DNA from: Pseudomonas sp. ok272
GTDB lineage: Bacteria; Pseudomonadota; Gammaproteobacteria; Pseudomonadales; Pseudomonadaceae
Direction of reading: 5' to 3'
Length of the DNA stretch: 64,000 nucleotides
NCBI RefSeq assembly: GCF_900109995.1
Contig: NZ_FOCB01000013.1
Coordinates: forward strand, 1 to 64,000
How positions within the stretch are numbered: the first letter of the stretch is position 1; each line of letters begins with the position of its first letter. The notes beneath the pieces are model-generated. The model was not told the origin of the DNA. It did not search any database and saw only the letters and a list, made by a program, of their open reading frames with translations. This document shows positions 37,552 through 47,395 of this stretch, piece after piece. A program made the position numbers and the translations under genes.

Positions 37552-37862
37552 TGGAGCGAGGCTTGCCCGCGAAGAGGCCAGCCCATTCAACATCGATGTC
37601 GCCAGACTTACCGCGTTCGCGGGCAAGCCCTAATGCCAGTCAGTTAAGGCGCCAAACCTGTGGGAGCGAGCCTGCTCGCGAAGACGGCAACACAGCCAAC
37701 ATCTCCGTTGACTGACCTACTGCTATCGCGAGCAGGCTCGCTCCCACGTGGGTTTCGCTTAACTGACTGGCATTAGGGCAAGCCCGCTCCACACAAGGAT
37801 CCGGGCCTGACACTGGATGCGTGTTCGCCGTGGACCAGGGTGGGGCTTGCTCGCGAGGACGG
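37552..37862. repeat. complex REP/REPIN repeat region
   Basis: The 400-bp gap after murI contains no gene but several nested repeats. A CGAGGCTTGCCCGCGAAG copy near 37556 pairs with an inverted one near 37616. A 21-bp inverted repeat (GCCCTAATGCCAGTCAGTTAA at 37627, its complement at 37759-37779) encloses a standard REPIN (37659-37682 and 37722-37746). A lone degenerate REP lies at 37841-37860. Confidence 0.8.
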
Positions 37863-37899
37863 TGGATCAGTCAATCAGGATGCTGGCCCTGCCGGTCCT

Positions 37900-38205
37900 T
37901 CAGCGATACGCCGTGGCAATCCCGCGTCGCTCTTCGATGCACTCCGGTGCGCCCATCTCGAACTCGCGGCAGATCAGCGGGCGTTTTTCGTAGATGGTGC
38001 ACATCATCGTGTCGCGATCCAGGGCGGCGCACCAACCGTCGTCCAGGCGCAGCATGACTTCCCCGCCCCAATCATCGGTGTCGATAAATCGGTCCGGTAC
38101 GCCGGTGTCGGTGATCAGCATGACTTCCAGTTGGCAGCAGCAGGCCGCGCAGGTCGAGCAGGTGACCGCCGGTGTGACAATTTCGGTGAGGGGGATGGTG
38201 TTCAT
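37900..38205 (-). CDS. YkgJ-family cysteine-cluster protein
   Basis: 101-aa protein with an N-terminal CxxCxxCC cluster (CSTCAACCCQ, about residues 16-25) and downstream Cys residues in DGWCAALD, MMCTIYEKRPLIC and PEC. This is the zinc/iron-chelating domain family (UPF0153/YkgJ). The biochemical function is unknown. I start at MNTIPLTE; 9 further in-frame codons lie upstream. Confidence 0.88.
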   Translation of the reverse strand: MNTIPLTEIVTPAVTCSTCAACCCQLEVMLITDTGVPDRFIDTDDWGGEVMLRLDDGWCAALDRDTMMCTIYEKRPLICREFEMGAPECIEERRGIATAYR

Positions 38206-38280
38206 GGCCGGCAGTGTAAGGCAGCCGGCCATTGGAGTGTGAAAGGTCTGACGGACGTCTGCCCGTCACCGCGAAACCGC

Positions 38281-39720
38281 TCAGGCATCGCGTGAAGGCA
38301 GGTTCTTGAATGCCGTCAGTGCCCGCTCCCGCGACTGGCCGAGGTTGACGATGGGCGGTGGGTAGTCAACCACGCCGAACAAGCCGCCGAGGGCGGCCGG
38401 GTTGTGCACGTGCGTGCTATTGAGCGCGGCCAGTTCCGGGAGCCAGCGCTTGATGAACACACCATTGGCGTCGAACTTCTCTGACTGATTCAGCGGGTTG
38501 AAGATACGAAACCAGGGGGCGGCGTCGGTGCCCGTGGAGGCGCTCCACTGCCAGCCGCCGTTGTTCGCTGCCAGGTCACCGTCGATCAAGTGCTGCATGA
38601 AAAAGCGCTCGCCTTCGCGCCAGTCGATCAACAGGTTCTTGGTCAGGAACATCGCCACCACCATCCGCAGGCGGTTGTGCATCCAGCCGGTTTCCAGCAA
38701 CTGGCGCATGGCGGCATCGATGATCGGCAGGCCAGTGCGCGCCTCTTTCCAGGCCGCCAGTTCCTGCGGCGCCTGGCGCCAGGCCAGGGCTTCGGTTTCC
38801 GGGCGGAAGGCCCGGTGGCGCGAAACACGTGGGTAACCCACCAGGATGTGCTTGTAGAACTCGCGCCACAGCAGCTCGTTGATCCAGGTGATGGCGCCGA
38901 CCTGACCGCTTTCGAACTCGCCTTGATTGGCCGCCAGGGCGGCGTGCAGGCATTGGCGCGGTGAGATCACACCGCACGCCAGGTACGCCGAGAGCTGGCT
39001 GGTGCCGGGCTTGGCCGGGAAGTCACGTTCGTCCTTGTAGTGGTCGATCTGGCCCGAGGCGAATTCGCTCAAGCGCCGTTGCGCTTCGTCTTCGCCGGCT
39101 GGCCAGAGGGCGCGCAGGTACTCGCTTGGCGGCGTGAAGCCAGCGACCTGCGCCGGGATCGGATCACGGTTGATGACGCTCGGCGCCTGGATCTTGGGCG
39201 GCGCGACAAGGGCGGGCAAGGCGGTGTGCAGGCGCGAGTAGCAGACCTTGCGGAACTGGCTGAACACCTGGAACCAGGTGCCGGTCTTGGTCAGCACACT
39301 GCCGGGCTTGAACAGCAGTTGATCCAGGTAATGATGAAAACCGATGCCGGCGCTTTCCAGGGTTTGGCGTACGGCGGCGTCGCGACGGGTTTCATGGACG
39401 CCGTATTCCTCGTTGACGTGCACCGCGTCGACCTTCAGTTCACGGCACAACTGGAGCAGTACCCCGGGGGCATCGTCCCAGCGCGGGGCGTGGCGAATCA
39501 GCAGCGGGATGTTCAACGCCGCCAGGGCCTGGCTCAGCAGGCGCAGGTTGCGCAGCCAGAAATCCACCTTGCACGGCGCGTCATCGTGAACCAACCATTG
39601 CGCCGGGCTCAGTAGGTACACCGCCACGCACGGGCCGCGCGCGGCAGCGGCGCTCAGGGCGGTGTTGTCATGCAGGCGCAGGTCGCTGCGTAGCCAGATC
39701 AATTGCAGGCTCGGTTGCAT
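38281..39720 (-). CDS. phrB: deoxyribodipyrimidine photolyase
   Basis: Blue-light-driven repair of cyclobutane pyrimidine dimers; 479 aa, class I CPD photolyase. The N-terminal antenna domain starts LIWLRSDLRLHDNTAL. FAD-binding helices include TSQLSAYLACGVISPRQCL, WINELLWREFYKHIL and MHNRLRMVVAMFLTKNLLIDW, and the ending GGWQWSASTGTDAAPWFRIF is diagnostic. Its ATG overlaps the merR stop (TAATG), so it is translated as part of ybgA-merR-phr. Confidence 0.95.
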   Translation of the reverse strand: MQPSLQLIWLRSDLRLHDNTALSAAAARGPCVAVYLLSPAQWLVHDDAPCKVDFWLRNLRLLSQALAALNIPLLIRHAPRWDDAPGVLLQLCRELKVDAVHVNEEYGVHETRRDAAVRQTLESAGIGFHHYLDQLLFKPGSVLTKTGTWFQVFSQFRKVCYSRLHTALPALVAPPKIQAPSVINRDPIPAQVAGFTPPSEYLRALWPAGEDEAQRRLSEFASGQIDHYKDERDFPAKPGTSQLSAYLACGVISPRQCLHAALAANQGEFESGQVGAITWINELLWREFYKHILVGYPRVSRHRAFRPETEALAWRQAPQELAAWKEARTGLPIIDAAMRQLLETGWMHNRLRMVVAMFLTKNLLIDWREGERFFMQHLIDGDLAANNGGWQWSASTGTDAAPWFRIFNPLNQSEKFDANGVFIKRWLPELAALNSTHVHNPAALGGLFGVVDYPPPIVNLGQSRERALTAFKNLPSRDA

Positions 39721-40640
39721 TAGATGACGCCTCGGGAAATCAGGGACTGGAGTGCCGAGACCGGGTCTTGGGCCAGGTGCAGGTCAGGGATCTCAGTGGT
39801 GCTTGCCGACAACTCGGCGTGGTGGATGCAGACCGAGGGGCCGGCGATCAGTGTTGGGCAGGCGATGTTGCTCAGCAGGCGCGGCAGTTGTTTGAGGTCC
39901 AGGGGCTTGCGCGAATACAGCAGCACGCCACGGGCGCCCAGGTGCTCGACCGCCAGGGCCAGCTCACCCACCGGCAGCGGTGAGTCGAACACTTCCACGG
40001 GGCAGTCGGCACTGCTCACCAGCCAGGCGCAGAGCCACAGGTGCGGTTCCAGGGGCAGGTCGGATTGGTTGACCAGCAGCAGCGGTGCACCGCGCAACTG
40101 GCGGTTGTTGTGGTAGATCCGGGCGCCGAACTTGCTGCGCAGCCAACCCTGGAAAAACGCCTGCTCCATGCGCGCGCCGAACTGTCCTTGCCAGCGGTGC
40201 TCAAGCTCGGCCAGCAGCGGCATCAACAACTGTTGGCACAAGGTGCTGGGCGGATACAGCGACATCGCCTGGTTGAACCGGTCATCGAGCTGGCGCTCGG
40301 CCAGTTGGCTGATGGCCTGGATCAGGCGTTGGCGCAGGATCTGCCAGTCGTTGCCCAGGGGAGTGGCGAATGTCGGCGGGGTGTCGAGCAGCGGCTTGAC
40401 CTGGCTGACCGCCACGCCACGATTGAGCCAGGTCAGGATGTCGTGGATGCGCTGTACGTGCTCGGCCGAGAACAGGCGGTGCCCCTTGGGTGAGCGCAGC
40501 GGCACGATCAGGCCATAACGGCGTTCCCAGGCGCGCAGGGTGACGGCGTTGACGCCGGTGCTGCGGGCGACCTCTCGGATCGGTAGCCAGCCGTGTTCGC
40601 TGTCGGTTGGCTGATGGGGGGCGGGTTGGCGGTTCATCAC
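39720..40640 (-). CDS. MerR-family regulator, LitR/CarH-like (class II)
   Basis: 306 aa. An N-terminal MerR winged-helix (IREVARSTGVNAVTLRAWER...SPKGHRLFSAEH, residues 20-60) is joined to a B12-binding-type sensor region. In cobalamin-using CarH/LitR proteins the helical bundle has W-x9-EH and the Rossmann domain an ExxH lower-ligand motif. Here the first reads W-x8-EQ and no ligand His is evident, so cobalamin binding is doubtful. Light-responsive class II LitR proteins of P. putida are of this kind. Overlaps ybgA by 4 bp and phr by 1 bp. Likely repressor of its own operon. Confidence 0.82.
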   Translation of the reverse strand: MMNRQPAPHQPTDSEHGWLPIREVARSTGVNAVTLRAWERRYGLIVPLRSPKGHRLFSAEHVQRIHDILTWLNRGVAVSQVKPLLDTPPTFATPLGNDWQILRQRLIQAISQLAERQLDDRFNQAMSLYPPSTLCQQLLMPLLAELEHRWQGQFGARMEQAFFQGWLRSKFGARIYHNNRQLRGAPLLLVNQSDLPLEPHLWLCAWLVSSADCPVEVFDSPLPVGELALAVEHLGARGVLLYSRKPLDLKQLPRLLSNIACPTLIAGPSVCIHHAELSASTTEIPDLHLAQDPVSALQSLISRGVI

Positions 40641-41203
40641 ATCGCCTTTCTGAGGCTGAGGTGTTCCGGGTGTGGTTGCAGGTAGACCTGCTGTGCCACG
40701 TACGGATCGGGATGGTGGCGCACGTGATGCCTGAGCAGGCTCAGTGGCACCCGCAGCGGTGCGAGGCCTTGGCGGTATTGCTCGATGGCGCGGTGCAGGT
40801 ACTGTTTGTCTTCCCGGCTGATGCGGTGCTTGAAGTACCCGCTCAGGTGTTGCAACACATTGGCGTGGGTGCCACGCGTCGCCTGTTGTTGCAGGGCGCT
40901 CATCAGTGCACGGAAGTAGCGCGGGCCAAGCTCGGCGGGGTCGTTTTGATGCAGGGTGGCCAAGAGTTTGCCCAGCACCTTGTATTGCACCGGGTTGTGG
41001 GCCATCAGCAGGTATTTGTGGCGGGCGTGGAAGTCAGTCAGGGCGCGGCGGTTCAGGCCGGTTTCCAGCCGGTGCTGCCACGCGGCGCACACCTGGATCC
41101 GGGTGAGGGTGTCGGCACGAAAGACCAGGTCGCCGAGCCGGGGTTCGTCTTGCCAGCCGTCACCCATGACGATTGTGAGTGAGTGGGCGCAACGGCTCGA
41201 CAT
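40637..41203 (-). CDS. ybgA: YbgA-like DUF1722 protein
   Basis: 188-aa DUF1722 protein. The core RALTDFHARHKYLLMAHNP (about 51-69) and YKVLGKLL are the family signature. In many pseudomonads this domain is fused behind a DUF523 domain; here the N-terminal 45 residues are too short for that, so it resembles stand-alone E. coli YbgA, which also pairs with phr. Function unknown, presumably linked to photoreactivation or light stress. First gene of ybgA-merR-phr, downstream of the TGTACA operator region. Confidence 0.8.
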   Translation of the reverse strand: MSSRCAHSLTIVMGDGWQDEPRLGDLVFRADTLTRIQVCAAWQHRLETGLNRRALTDFHARHKYLLMAHNPVQYKVLGKLLATLHQNDPAELGPRYFRALMSALQQQATRGTHANVLQHLSGYFKHRISREDKQYLHRAIEQYRQGLAPLRVPLSLLRHHVRHHPDPYVAQQVYLQPHPEHLSLRKAM

Positions 41204-41226
41204 TGAGAAACCTCGGATAAAAACCT

Positions 41227-41300
41227 TGTACAGATTAATAGGTCTGTACAGCTTTATTGGATGATAGATCCGATGGTGTACAAGTCAAAGACTTTGTATA
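41227..41300. promoter_or_regulatory. operator/promoter region of ybgA-merR-phr
   Basis: Two sites with the same layout occur: TGTACA-N12-TGTACA at 41227-41250 and TGTACA-N12-TGTATA at 41277-41300. A minus-strand promoter fits between and over them: TTGACT (41283-41288), 16-bp spacer, TATCAT (41261-41266), with one TGTACA half-site inside the spacer. This would suit autorepression by the MerR/LitR-like product. The binding assignment is inference. Confidence 0.65.
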
Positions 41301-41361
41301 ACTTTTTGCGGTGAGCACGGATCGCCACCCCTGGCGGGACGGTCCGGTGGGGTGGCGGTTT

Positions 41362-42369
<1,008 letters not shown>

Positions 42370-42395
42370 CTACAGGCTTCGCGCGCTGCCAATCC

Positions 42396-42466
42396 TGTAC
42401 AATTTTAATTATTGGTATAACTTTTGGCGTTATCGTTCTGACAGCTTGGCCTATGGTTAACCATAG
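42396..42466. promoter_or_regulatory. divergent operator region, oxidoreductase/epimerase
   Basis: TGTACA-N12-GGTATA at 42396-42419 has the same 18-bp layout as the sites before ybgA, and its right flank (GTATAACTTTTGGCG) is nearly identical to the flank at 41296-41310 (GTATAACTTTTTGCG). A separate perfect 16-bp palindrome, CTATGGTTAACCATAG, follows at 42451-42466. Shared control with ybgA-merR-phr is inferred. Confidence 0.65.
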
Positions 42467-42543
42467 ACCTGTCCGATCCGAAACATCCCTGTTTATAAAA
42501 ATAGACTAGTGATCGGAGTAAAACGCCACGCGAGGAACATGTC

Positions 42544-43446
42544 ATGCACATCTTGCTGACCGGCGGTACTGGATTGATCGGACGCCAACTTTGCAGGCAA
42601 TGGTTGAGCCAGGGCCATAGCTTGACGGTGTGGAGCCGCTCACCCGAAAAAGTCGCGAAGTTATGCGGCAGCCAGGTGCGTGGCATTGCCCATCTGGAGG
42701 ACATTGGCGAGGCGCCGGTGGATGCGGTGATCAACTTGGCCGGGGCGCCGATTGCCGATCGCCTGTGGACCCACCGACGCAAGACGTTGCTGTGGGATAG
42801 CCGGATCCGCCTGAGCGAGACCTTGCTGCTGTGGCTGGAAAGTCGCGAGCACCAGCCGTCGGTATTGATTTCAGGCTCGGCGGTGGGCTGGTACGGCGAC
42901 GGCGGCGAGCGTGAGTTGACCGAGGATTCGCCGCCGGTCAGCGAAGACTTTGCCAGCCGCCTGTGCATCGCCTGGGAAGAAACCGCGCAGCGCGCCGAGG
43001 CGCTGGGCATGCGGGTGGTGCTGGTGCGCACGGGCCTGGTGCTGTCGGCCGAGGGCGGCTTTTTGTCGCGCCTGCTGCTGCCCTTCAAGGCCGCGCTGGG
43101 CGGGCCGATTGGCAATGGCCGGCAGTGGATGTCATGGATTCACATCGAGGACCAAATCGCGCTGATTGATTTTCTTCTGCATGAGAATAACGCCCGTGGT
43201 CCTTATAATGCCTGCGCACCAACACCTGTGCGCAACCGCGAGTTCGCCAAGACCCTGGCCGCGGTGCTGCATCGGCCGGCGTTCATGCCGATGCCGGCCT
43301 TTGCCCTGAAGCTGGGGCTGGGCGAGTTGTCGCTGTTGTTGCTGGGTGGCCAGCGGGCGACCCCCGCGCGGCTGTTGGCGGCCGGGTTTACCTTTCGCTT
43401 CACTGAATTGCGCGCGGCCCTGGACGACCTGTCCAGCCGCCTTTGA
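42544..43446 (+). CDS. TIGR01777-family epimerase (YfcH-like)
   Basis: 300-aa extended short-chain dehydrogenase-like protein. The Rossmann loop [13 protein letters not shown] (4-16), the motif [13 protein letters not shown] and the C-terminal DUF1731 region ([15 protein letters not shown]-like) mark the TIGR01777 group. Substrate unknown. hemH follows 13 bp downstream, so the two are co-transcribed from the light-cluster promoter. Confidence 0.9.
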   Translation: MHILLTGGTGLIGRQLCRQWLSQGHSLTVWSRSPEKVAKLCGSQVRGIAHLEDIGEAPVDAVINLAGAPIADRLWTHRRKTLLWDSRIRLSETLLLWLESREHQPSVLISGSAVGWYGDGGERELTEDSPPVSEDFASRLCIAWEETAQRAEALGMRVVLVRTGLVLSAEGGFLSRLLLPFKAALGGPIGNGRQWMSWIHIEDQIALIDFLLHENNARGPYNACAPTPVRNREFAKTLAAVLHRPAFMPMPAFALKLGLGELSLLLLGGQRATPARLLAAGFTFRFTELRAALDDLSSRL

Positions 43447-43459
43447 AATAGGACGTTGC

Positions 43460-44482
43460 ATGACCGATCACGCGTTGCTCCTGGTCAACCTGGGTTCACC
43501 CGCTTCCACACAGGTGGCGGACGTGCGCAGCTACCTCAATCAGTTTCTGATGGACCCTTACGTCATCGACTTGCCATGGCCGGTCCGGCGTTTGCTGGTC
43601 TCGCTGATTCTGATCAAGCGCCCCGAACAGTCGGCCCATGCCTACGCCTCGATCTGGTGGGATGAAGGCTCACCCCTGGTGGTGCTCAGCCGTCGCTTGC
43701 AACACGCCATGACCACGCAATGGACCAAGGGCCCGGTCGAACTGGCCATGCGTTACGGTGAGCCGTCGATCGACACGGTGCTCGCGCGCCTGGCCGCCCA
43801 GGGCATCAAGCAGATCACCCTGGCGCCCCTTTATCCACAGTTCGCCGACAGCACGGTGACCACGGTGATCGAGGAAGCCCGACGGGTGATACGTGAGCGC
43901 AAGCTGGACGTGCAGTTGTCGATCCTCCAGCCGTTCTACGATCAGCCGGAGTACCTGGATGCTCTGGTGGCCAGTGCCAAGCCCTACCTGGCGCAGGATT
44001 ACGACCACCTGCTGCTGAGTTTCCACGGGTTGCCCGAGCGGCACCTGAAGAAACTCAATCCCGGCCATAGTTTTGACGGCGCTGGCGATTGCTGTGCCGG
44101 CGCCCCGCCGCAAGTCGTTGCCACCTGCTATCGCGGCCAGTGCCTGCGCACCGCGGCGGCGTTTGCCGAGCGCCTGGGGTTGCCGGACGGCAAGTGGTCG
44201 GTGTCGTTCCAGTCACGCCTGGGGCGCGCCAAGTGGATCGAACCCTACACCGAGGCGCGTCTCGATGAGCTGGGCAAAAGCGGGGCGAAGAAGATCCTCG
44301 TCATGTGCCCGGCGTTCGTCGCCGATTGCATCGAGACCTTGGAAGAGATTGGTGATCGAGGGTTGGAGCAGTTCCGCGAAGCGGGAGGGGAGGAGTTGGT
44401 GCTGGTGCCGTGTCTCAACGATGACCCGCAATGGGCGAAGGCGTTGAATACGCTGTGTGACAGGGCGCCGTTGGCCCTCTAG
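43460..44482 (+). CDS. hemH: ferrochelatase
   Basis: Inserts Fe2+ into protoporphyrin IX, the last step of haem synthesis. 340 aa from ATG 43460 with AGGA at proper distance. Conserved parts are [20 protein letters not shown], the active-site His in [11 protein letters not shown] (about 190-200) and the C-terminal Glu region [15 protein letters not shown]. Pairing with photolyase and a LitR-like regulator suggests that light controls haem flow, since protoporphyrin is a photosensitiser. Confidence 0.95.
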   Translation: MTDHALLLVNLGSPASTQVADVRSYLNQFLMDPYVIDLPWPVRRLLVSLILIKRPEQSAHAYASIWWDEGSPLVVLSRRLQHAMTTQWTKGPVELAMRYGEPSIDTVLARLAAQGIKQITLAPLYPQFADSTVTTVIEEARRVIRERKLDVQLSILQPFYDQPEYLDALVASAKPYLAQDYDHLLLSFHGLPERHLKKLNPGHSFDGAGDCCAGAPPQVVATCYRGQCLRTAAAFAERLGLPDGKWSVSFQSRLGRAKWIEPYTEARLDELGKSGAKKILVMCPAFVADCIETLEEIGDRGLEQFREAGGEELVLVPCLNDDPQWAKALNTLCDRAPLAL

Positions 44483-44486
44483 AAGC

Positions 44487-44551
44487 ATCGCGAGCAGGCT
44501 CGCTCCCACAAGGTTTATGTTGATCTTGTGGGAGCGAGCCTGCTCGCGAAG
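44487..44551. repeat. REPIN
   Basis: An inverted REP (CGCGAGCAGGCTCGCTCCCA) and its direct partner (TGGGAGCGAGCCTGCTCGCG) flank an 18-bp spacer, between the convergent hemH and uraA genes. They can fold into one long hairpin. Confidence 0.88.
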
Positions 44552-44585
44552 AGGTCCTGTCAATCAGCCCAGGACATGGCGCTGC

Positions 44586-45860
44586 TTACAACAACGGCTC
44601 ATCCGGCTGCTTGTTCTTCCAGCCATCATTGCCCGGCAACAGCAGGTTCAAGGCAATCGCCACGATGGCGCACAGCGCGATCCCCTTGAGACCGAAGTCG
44701 TCCGACCCGGTGCCGGTGCCGACCAGCATACCGCCAATCCCGAACACCAGGGTCACCGAGACGATCACCAAGTTGCGTGCTTCGCCCAGGTCGATCTTGT
44801 GGCGGATCATGGTGTTCATGCCCACCGCGGCGATCGAGCCGAACAGCAGGCACAGAATCCCGCCCATCACCGGCTCTGGAATGCTTTGCAGCAGTGCGCC
44901 GAACTTGCCGATAAACGCCAGGCTGATGGCGAAGATCGCCGCCCAGGTCATGATTTTCGGGTTGTAGTTCTTGGTCAGCATCACCGCGCCCGTCACTTCG
45001 GCGTAGGTGGTGTTGGGTGGGCCGCCCAGCAGGCCGGCTGCAGTGGTGGCGATACCGTCACCAAACAGCGTGCGGTGCAGGCCAGGCTTCTTCAGGTAGT
45101 CGCGGCCGGTGACGCTACCGACCGCGATCACCCCGCCGATGTGTTCGATGGCCGGCGCCAACGCGACCGGGACAATGAACAGGATCGCCTGCCAGTTGAA
45201 CTCGGGTGCGGTGAACGCCGGGATGGCGAACCAGGGGGCGGTAGCGATCTTCGCGGTGTCGACGACGCCGAAGTAGAACGCCATGCCAAAGCCCACCAAC
45301 ACGCCAGAGATGATCGGCACCAGGCGGAAGATGCCCTTGCCGAACACCGCCACGATCAAGGTGGTCAGCAGCGCCGGCATCGAGATCATCATCGCCGTCT
45401 GGTAATGAATCAGCTCGCGGCCATCGGGGGCCTTGCCCATGGCCATGTTCGCGGCAATCGGCGCCATGGCCAGGCCGATGGAAATGATCACCGGGCCAAT
45501 CACCACCGGCGGTAGCAGGCGGTCGATGAACCCGGTGCCTTTGATCTTCACCGCCAGGCCCAGGAACGTATAGACGAAACCGGCGGCCATCACCCCGCCC
45601 ATGGTCGCCGCGAGGCCGAACTGGCCCTTGGCGAGAATGATCGGGGTGATGAAGGCAAAGCTCGACGCCAGGAACACCGGCACCTGACGCCCGGTCACCA
45701 CCTGGAACAGGATGGTCCCCAGGCCCGCGGTGAACAGCGCGACGTTCGGGTCGAGGCCGGTAATCAGCGGCATCAATACCAGTGCGCCAAATGCCACGAA
45801 CAGCATTTGCGCGCCTGACAGGACCTGGCGCCAGAGCGGGTCGTTGAACTCATCCTGCAT
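44586..45860 (-). CDS. uraA: uracil:H+ symporter (NCS2 family)
   Basis: 424-aa UraA/NAT-family permease with about 14 membrane segments. The NCS2 signature region is seen in GLLGGPPNTTYAEVTGAVM, with the conserved Glu before (APAIEHIGG). It begins 2 bp after upp, so uptake and salvage of uracil are co-expressed. Confidence 0.92.
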   Translation of the reverse strand: MQDEFNDPLWRQVLSGAQMLFVAFGALVLMPLITGLDPNVALFTAGLGTILFQVVTGRQVPVFLASSFAFITPIILAKGQFGLAATMGGVMAAGFVYTFLGLAVKIKGTGFIDRLLPPVVIGPVIISIGLAMAPIAANMAMGKAPDGRELIHYQTAMMISMPALLTTLIVAVFGKGIFRLVPIISGVLVGFGMAFYFGVVDTAKIATAPWFAIPAFTAPEFNWQAILFIVPVALAPAIEHIGGVIAVGSVTGRDYLKKPGLHRTLFGDGIATTAAGLLGGPPNTTYAEVTGAVMLTKNYNPKIMTWAAIFAISLAFIGKFGALLQSIPEPVMGGILCLLFGSIAAVGMNTMIRHKIDLGEARNLVIVSVTLVFGIGGMLVGTGTGSDDFGLKGIALCAIVAIALNLLLPGNDGWKNKQPDEPLL

Positions 45861-45862
45861 GG

Positions 45863-46501
45863 TTACGCGTCCTTCTGCTTGGTGCCGAAGATCTTGTCGC
45901 CCGCATCGCCCAGGCCAGGAATGATGTAGCCGTGTTCGTTGAGTCGCTCATCGATCGAGGCGGTGTAGATGGTCACGTCCGGGTGAGCCAATTCCACGGC
46001 GGCGATCCCTTCGGGCGCAGCAACCAGAACCATGGCGCAGATGTCTTTGCAGCCAGCCTTTTTCAACAGGTCGATGGTGGCGACCATCGAGCTGCCGGTG
46101 GCGAGCATGGGGTCGATGATCATCGCCAACCGTTCGTCGATTTCTGGAACCAGTTTCTCCAGGTAGGTGTGGGCCTGCAGCGTTTCTTCGTTGCGGGCCA
46201 CGCCCACGGCGCTGACCTTGGCGCCCGGGATCAGGCTGAGTACGCCTTCGAGCATGCCGATACCGGCGCGCAGGATCGGCACCACGGTAATCTTCTTGCC
46301 GGCGATCTTCTCGACCGAAACAGTGCCGCACCAGCCTTGAATGTCGTAGGTTTCAAGGGGCAGGTCTTTGGTGGCCTCGTAGGTCAGCAGGGCACCGACT
46401 TCCTGAGCAAGCTCGCGGAAATTCTTCGTGCTAATGTCTGCGCGGCGCATAAGGCCAAGTTTGTGTCGGATCAGCGGATGGCGGATCTCACGGATGGGCA
46501 T
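45863..46501 (-). CDS. upp: uracil phosphoribosyltransferase
   Basis: Converts uracil and PRPP to UMP. 212 aa. The PRPP loop [12 protein letters not shown] (about 128-139) and the uracil-binding end ([15 protein letters not shown]) are conserved. It leads the upp-uraA operon. Confidence 0.96.
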   Translation of the reverse strand: MPIREIRHPLIRHKLGLMRRADISTKNFRELAQEVGALLTYEATKDLPLETYDIQGWCGTVSVEKIAGKKITVVPILRAGIGMLEGVLSLIPGAKVSAVGVARNEETLQAHTYLEKLVPEIDERLAMIIDPMLATGSSMVATIDLLKKAGCKDICAMVLVAAPEGIAAVELAHPDVTIYTASIDERLNEHGYIIPGLGDAGDKIFGTKQKDA

Positions 46502-46666
46502 AGGGAAAAGCTCCGGCGGCGGGCAAAAAAACCGGCCTAGATTAATCTATCCAGGGGGTGATGTCCTATAGACATACAGTACGTTAGTCCACAAATGCTT
46601 GATTAGACCGGGCGGGATGCGTACCTTTGCCCGCTTTTCCTGAATCCGCCACCCCTGGAGAGCGCC

Positions 46667-47224
46667 ATGTCCGCTGATCTCGAGCATATCCGTCAAATCA
46701 TGCGAGAGGCTGACTGCCTGTACACCGAAGCTGAAGTCGAGGCCGCCATCGCCCGCGTCGGTGCACACATCAACGAACAACTGGCTGACAGCAACCCAGT
46801 GGTGTTCTGTGTGATGAACGGCGGGCTGATCTTTGCCGGCAAGCTGCTGACCTACCTGCAGTTCCCGCTGGAAGCGTCCTACCTGCACGCCACCCGCTAT
46901 CGCAACGAAACCAGCGGCGGCGACCTGTTCTGGAAGGCCAAGCCGGAAGTCTCGTTCATCGACCGTGACGTCCTGATCATCGACGACATTCTTGACGAAG
47001 GTCACACCCTCGGCGCGATCATCGACTTCTGCAAGCACGCCGGTGCCCGCAAGGTGCATACCGCGGTACTGATCGACAAGGACCACGACCGCAAGGCGCG
47101 TCCGGACCTGAAAGCCGATTTCGTCGGCCTGCCGTGCATCGACCGCTACATCTTCGGCTACGGCATGGATTACAAGGGCTACTGGCGCAACGCCAACGGG
47201 ATCTTTGCCGTCAAAGGCATGTAA
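46667..47224 (+). CDS. hpt: hypoxanthine-guanine phosphoribosyltransferase
   Basis: Purine-salvage enzyme, 185 aa. The PRPP motif is VLIIDDILDEGHTLGAI (about 104-120), with VVFCVMNGGLIFAG upstream and a C-terminal DYKGYWRN. It is divergent from upp; the 165-bp gap holds both promoters. A REPIN follows the gene. Confidence 0.93.
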   Translation: MSADLEHIRQIMREADCLYTEAEVEAAIARVGAHINEQLADSNPVVFCVMNGGLIFAGKLLTYLQFPLEASYLHATRYRNETSGGDLFWKAKPEVSFIDRDVLIIDDILDEGHTLGAIIDFCKHAGARKVHTAVLIDKDHDRKARPDLKADFVGLPCIDRYIFGYGMDYKGYWRNANGIFAVKGM

Positions 47225-47243
47225 GAACCTGGTCCAACCCTTT

Positions 47244-47332
47244 GTAGGCGCGAGGCTTGCCCGCGAAGCGATGTCACCGCCAACCGAAGTGTTGGCGGTC
47301 AGGCCCTCTTCGCGGGCAAGCCTCGCTCCTAC
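47244..47332. repeat. REPIN with palindromic spacer
   Basis: GTAGGCGCGAGGCTTGCCCG and its inverted partner CGGGCAAGCCTCGCTCCTAC bracket a second inverted repeat (ACCGCCAAC...GTTGGCGGT, 47276-47299). The whole 89 bp can fold into one long hairpin. Confidence 0.85.
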
Positions 47333-47395
47333 GGATGGTCGGTTGCTCCATCTCGCCCATGCTAGAGTGCCCGGCCCCGCCCTCAGGAGCCTGTC

